This document shows positions 63,426 to 64,000 of a stretch of 64,000 nt of DNA, piece by piece. The DNA comes from an uncultured Clostridia bacterium (lineage in GTDB: Bacteria > Bacillota > Clostridia > Oscillospirales > Ruminococcaceae), in assembly GCA_947168885.1 (NCBI GenBank), contig CAMVNQ010000013.1, positions 32,100-96,099 of the forward strand, in the 5' to 3' direction. The position numbers and the translations under genes were made by a program. The notes beneath the pieces were generated by a model that worked only from the letters and a program-made list of their open reading frames with translations, made no database searches and was not told where the DNA came from. Numbering within the stretch: the stretch's first letter is position 1; every line of letters starts with the position of its first letter.

Positions 63426-64000
63426 TTATTCGATGTTTGTTGCAGTTCCGACGATCCCGCCTTCGAGCGCGGCAGGGTCTATTACCTCGCTGTCTGGGAA
63501 GGATATGCACACGAGAGGCCCCGTGCACCAGCCGGTAGCTCCGACTGCGGCGATCCTGTCGCCCGCCTTCACGGTGTCACCCTCGCTGACGTAAATATCG
63601 CTCAGGTGGCTGTATCTCCACTTTCTGCCGTCGGAAGCCTGTATCGTGATGTAAATACCTTCGCCCTGTCCCGGGACATTTCGCGAATTTGTCTCGATCA
63701 CGGTACCGCCCGTTACCGCGAGTATCGGCTCGCCCTCCTCGGCGGGAATATTGAAACGGTAGTCTGTGCTTGTATCGATGCCGGTCCATTCGTCGTGCGT
63801 GCGGTAGTTTATAACCGCTTTCGTCCAGTTCTCCAGCGGGAAGCAGTAGTCCTCGCCCGCGTACTGTTTCAGAATGTTGAGAGCTTCTTCGCCTTCGTAA
63901 TAGCCGTTTCTTGAGGCATCGTCCGGAATATTCATAATTACTGTAGTTTCTGCGGTTACTTCCGTTTCATCGCCGCCGAACTCAAAGAATTTATATTCTT
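63426..64000 (-). CDS. M23 (LytM)-fold protein lacking catalytic residues (5' partial)
   Basis: The frame is open to the window edge (EYKFFEFGGDETEVTAETTV before an internal Met at 63935), so the true start is outside. The M23 fold is clear: PILAVTGGTVIET, GIYITIQASDGRKWRYSHLS, VSEGDTVKAGDRIAAVGATG. Active enzymes have HxGxD and GPHLHFE; here the equivalents are WTGID and GPLVCISF, so the first His and both His of HxH are gone while YSHL remains. Probably a non-enzymatic peptidoglycan-binding or partner protein, as with degenerate LytM factors. Confidence 0.78.
   Translation of the reverse strand, partial: EYKFFEFGGDETEVTAETTVIMNIPDDASRNGYYEGEEALNILKQYAGEDYCFPLENWTKAVINYRTHDEWTGIDTSTDYRFNIPAEEGEPILAVTGGTVIETNSRNVPGQGEGIYITIQASDGRKWRYSHLSDIYVSEGDTVKAGDRIAAVGATGWCTGPLVCISFPDSEVIDPAALEGGIVGTATNIE

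Overview
The window looks like a chromosome segment from a Gram-positive gut Clostridia, most like Ruminococcus/Oscillospiraceae. The clues are moderate GC, strong AGGAGG-type ribosome sites, TTGACA-17-TATAAT promoters, large c-di-GMP/two-component proteins, and several integrative mobilizable elements (IMEs) of Firmicutes type. The organism call is an inference from gene content only.

Layout. (1) 2-10897: 3' part of a giant protein with a transglutaminase-like core, an Ig-like domain and ten tandem units of about 300 residues, followed by a terminator. (2) 11.3-14.2 kb: a graveyard holding degenerate repeats, a palindromic leader and the first 114 bp of a relaxase gene (remnant IME-0), then broken Fic, winged-helix and regulator genes. 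(3) 14.3-25.4 kb: a signalling block. An HD-GYP protein on + converges on a minus-strand operon of hybrid histidine kinase (six PAS-like repeats), CheY-like regulator and a second HD-GYP protein. (4) 25.4-29.1 kb: remnants, including a start-less RelB-like antitoxin, a serine recombinase tail and a truncated HsdR, between two copies of an intergenic repeat. (5) 29130-53283: two IMEs in tandem, bounded by three copies of a 23-bp core equal to the 3' end of a tRNA-Asn gene (29130, 42966, 53261). IME-1 carries a toxin-antitoxin pair, acetyltransferases, a PfkB kinase, AraC and TetR regulators and a CDP-alcohol phosphatidyltransferase, then relaxase, excisionase and integrase. IME-2 carries a cassette-like row of small genes, then excisionase, DUF3987, MobV relaxase and integrase. 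Each starts with a DUF6809-like gene about 200 bp inside the left core and ends with its integrase just before the right core. (6) 53.6-60.06 kb: a third element with a large serine recombinase, a CHC2 zinc-finger protein, MobC and relaxase, and an antitoxin/PIN toxin pair. (7) 60.1-64 kb: three unrecognised genes, one secreted with a ricin-like tail, and a partial M23-fold protein that has lost its metal ligands.

How parts fit: IME-1 and IME-2 share integrase, excisionase and core site but use unrelated relaxases, while IME-1 and IME-3 share relaxase and leader but use unrelated recombinases. The IME-2 integrase has lost the Arg of its HxxR box, apparently through an inverted-repeat-templated change, so it may depend on the IME-1 enzyme. 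The least explained structure is a degenerate repeat of about 170 bp, plus a pair of TACGTA-centred palindromes, that precedes the relaxase gene in IME-0, IME-1 and IME-3.
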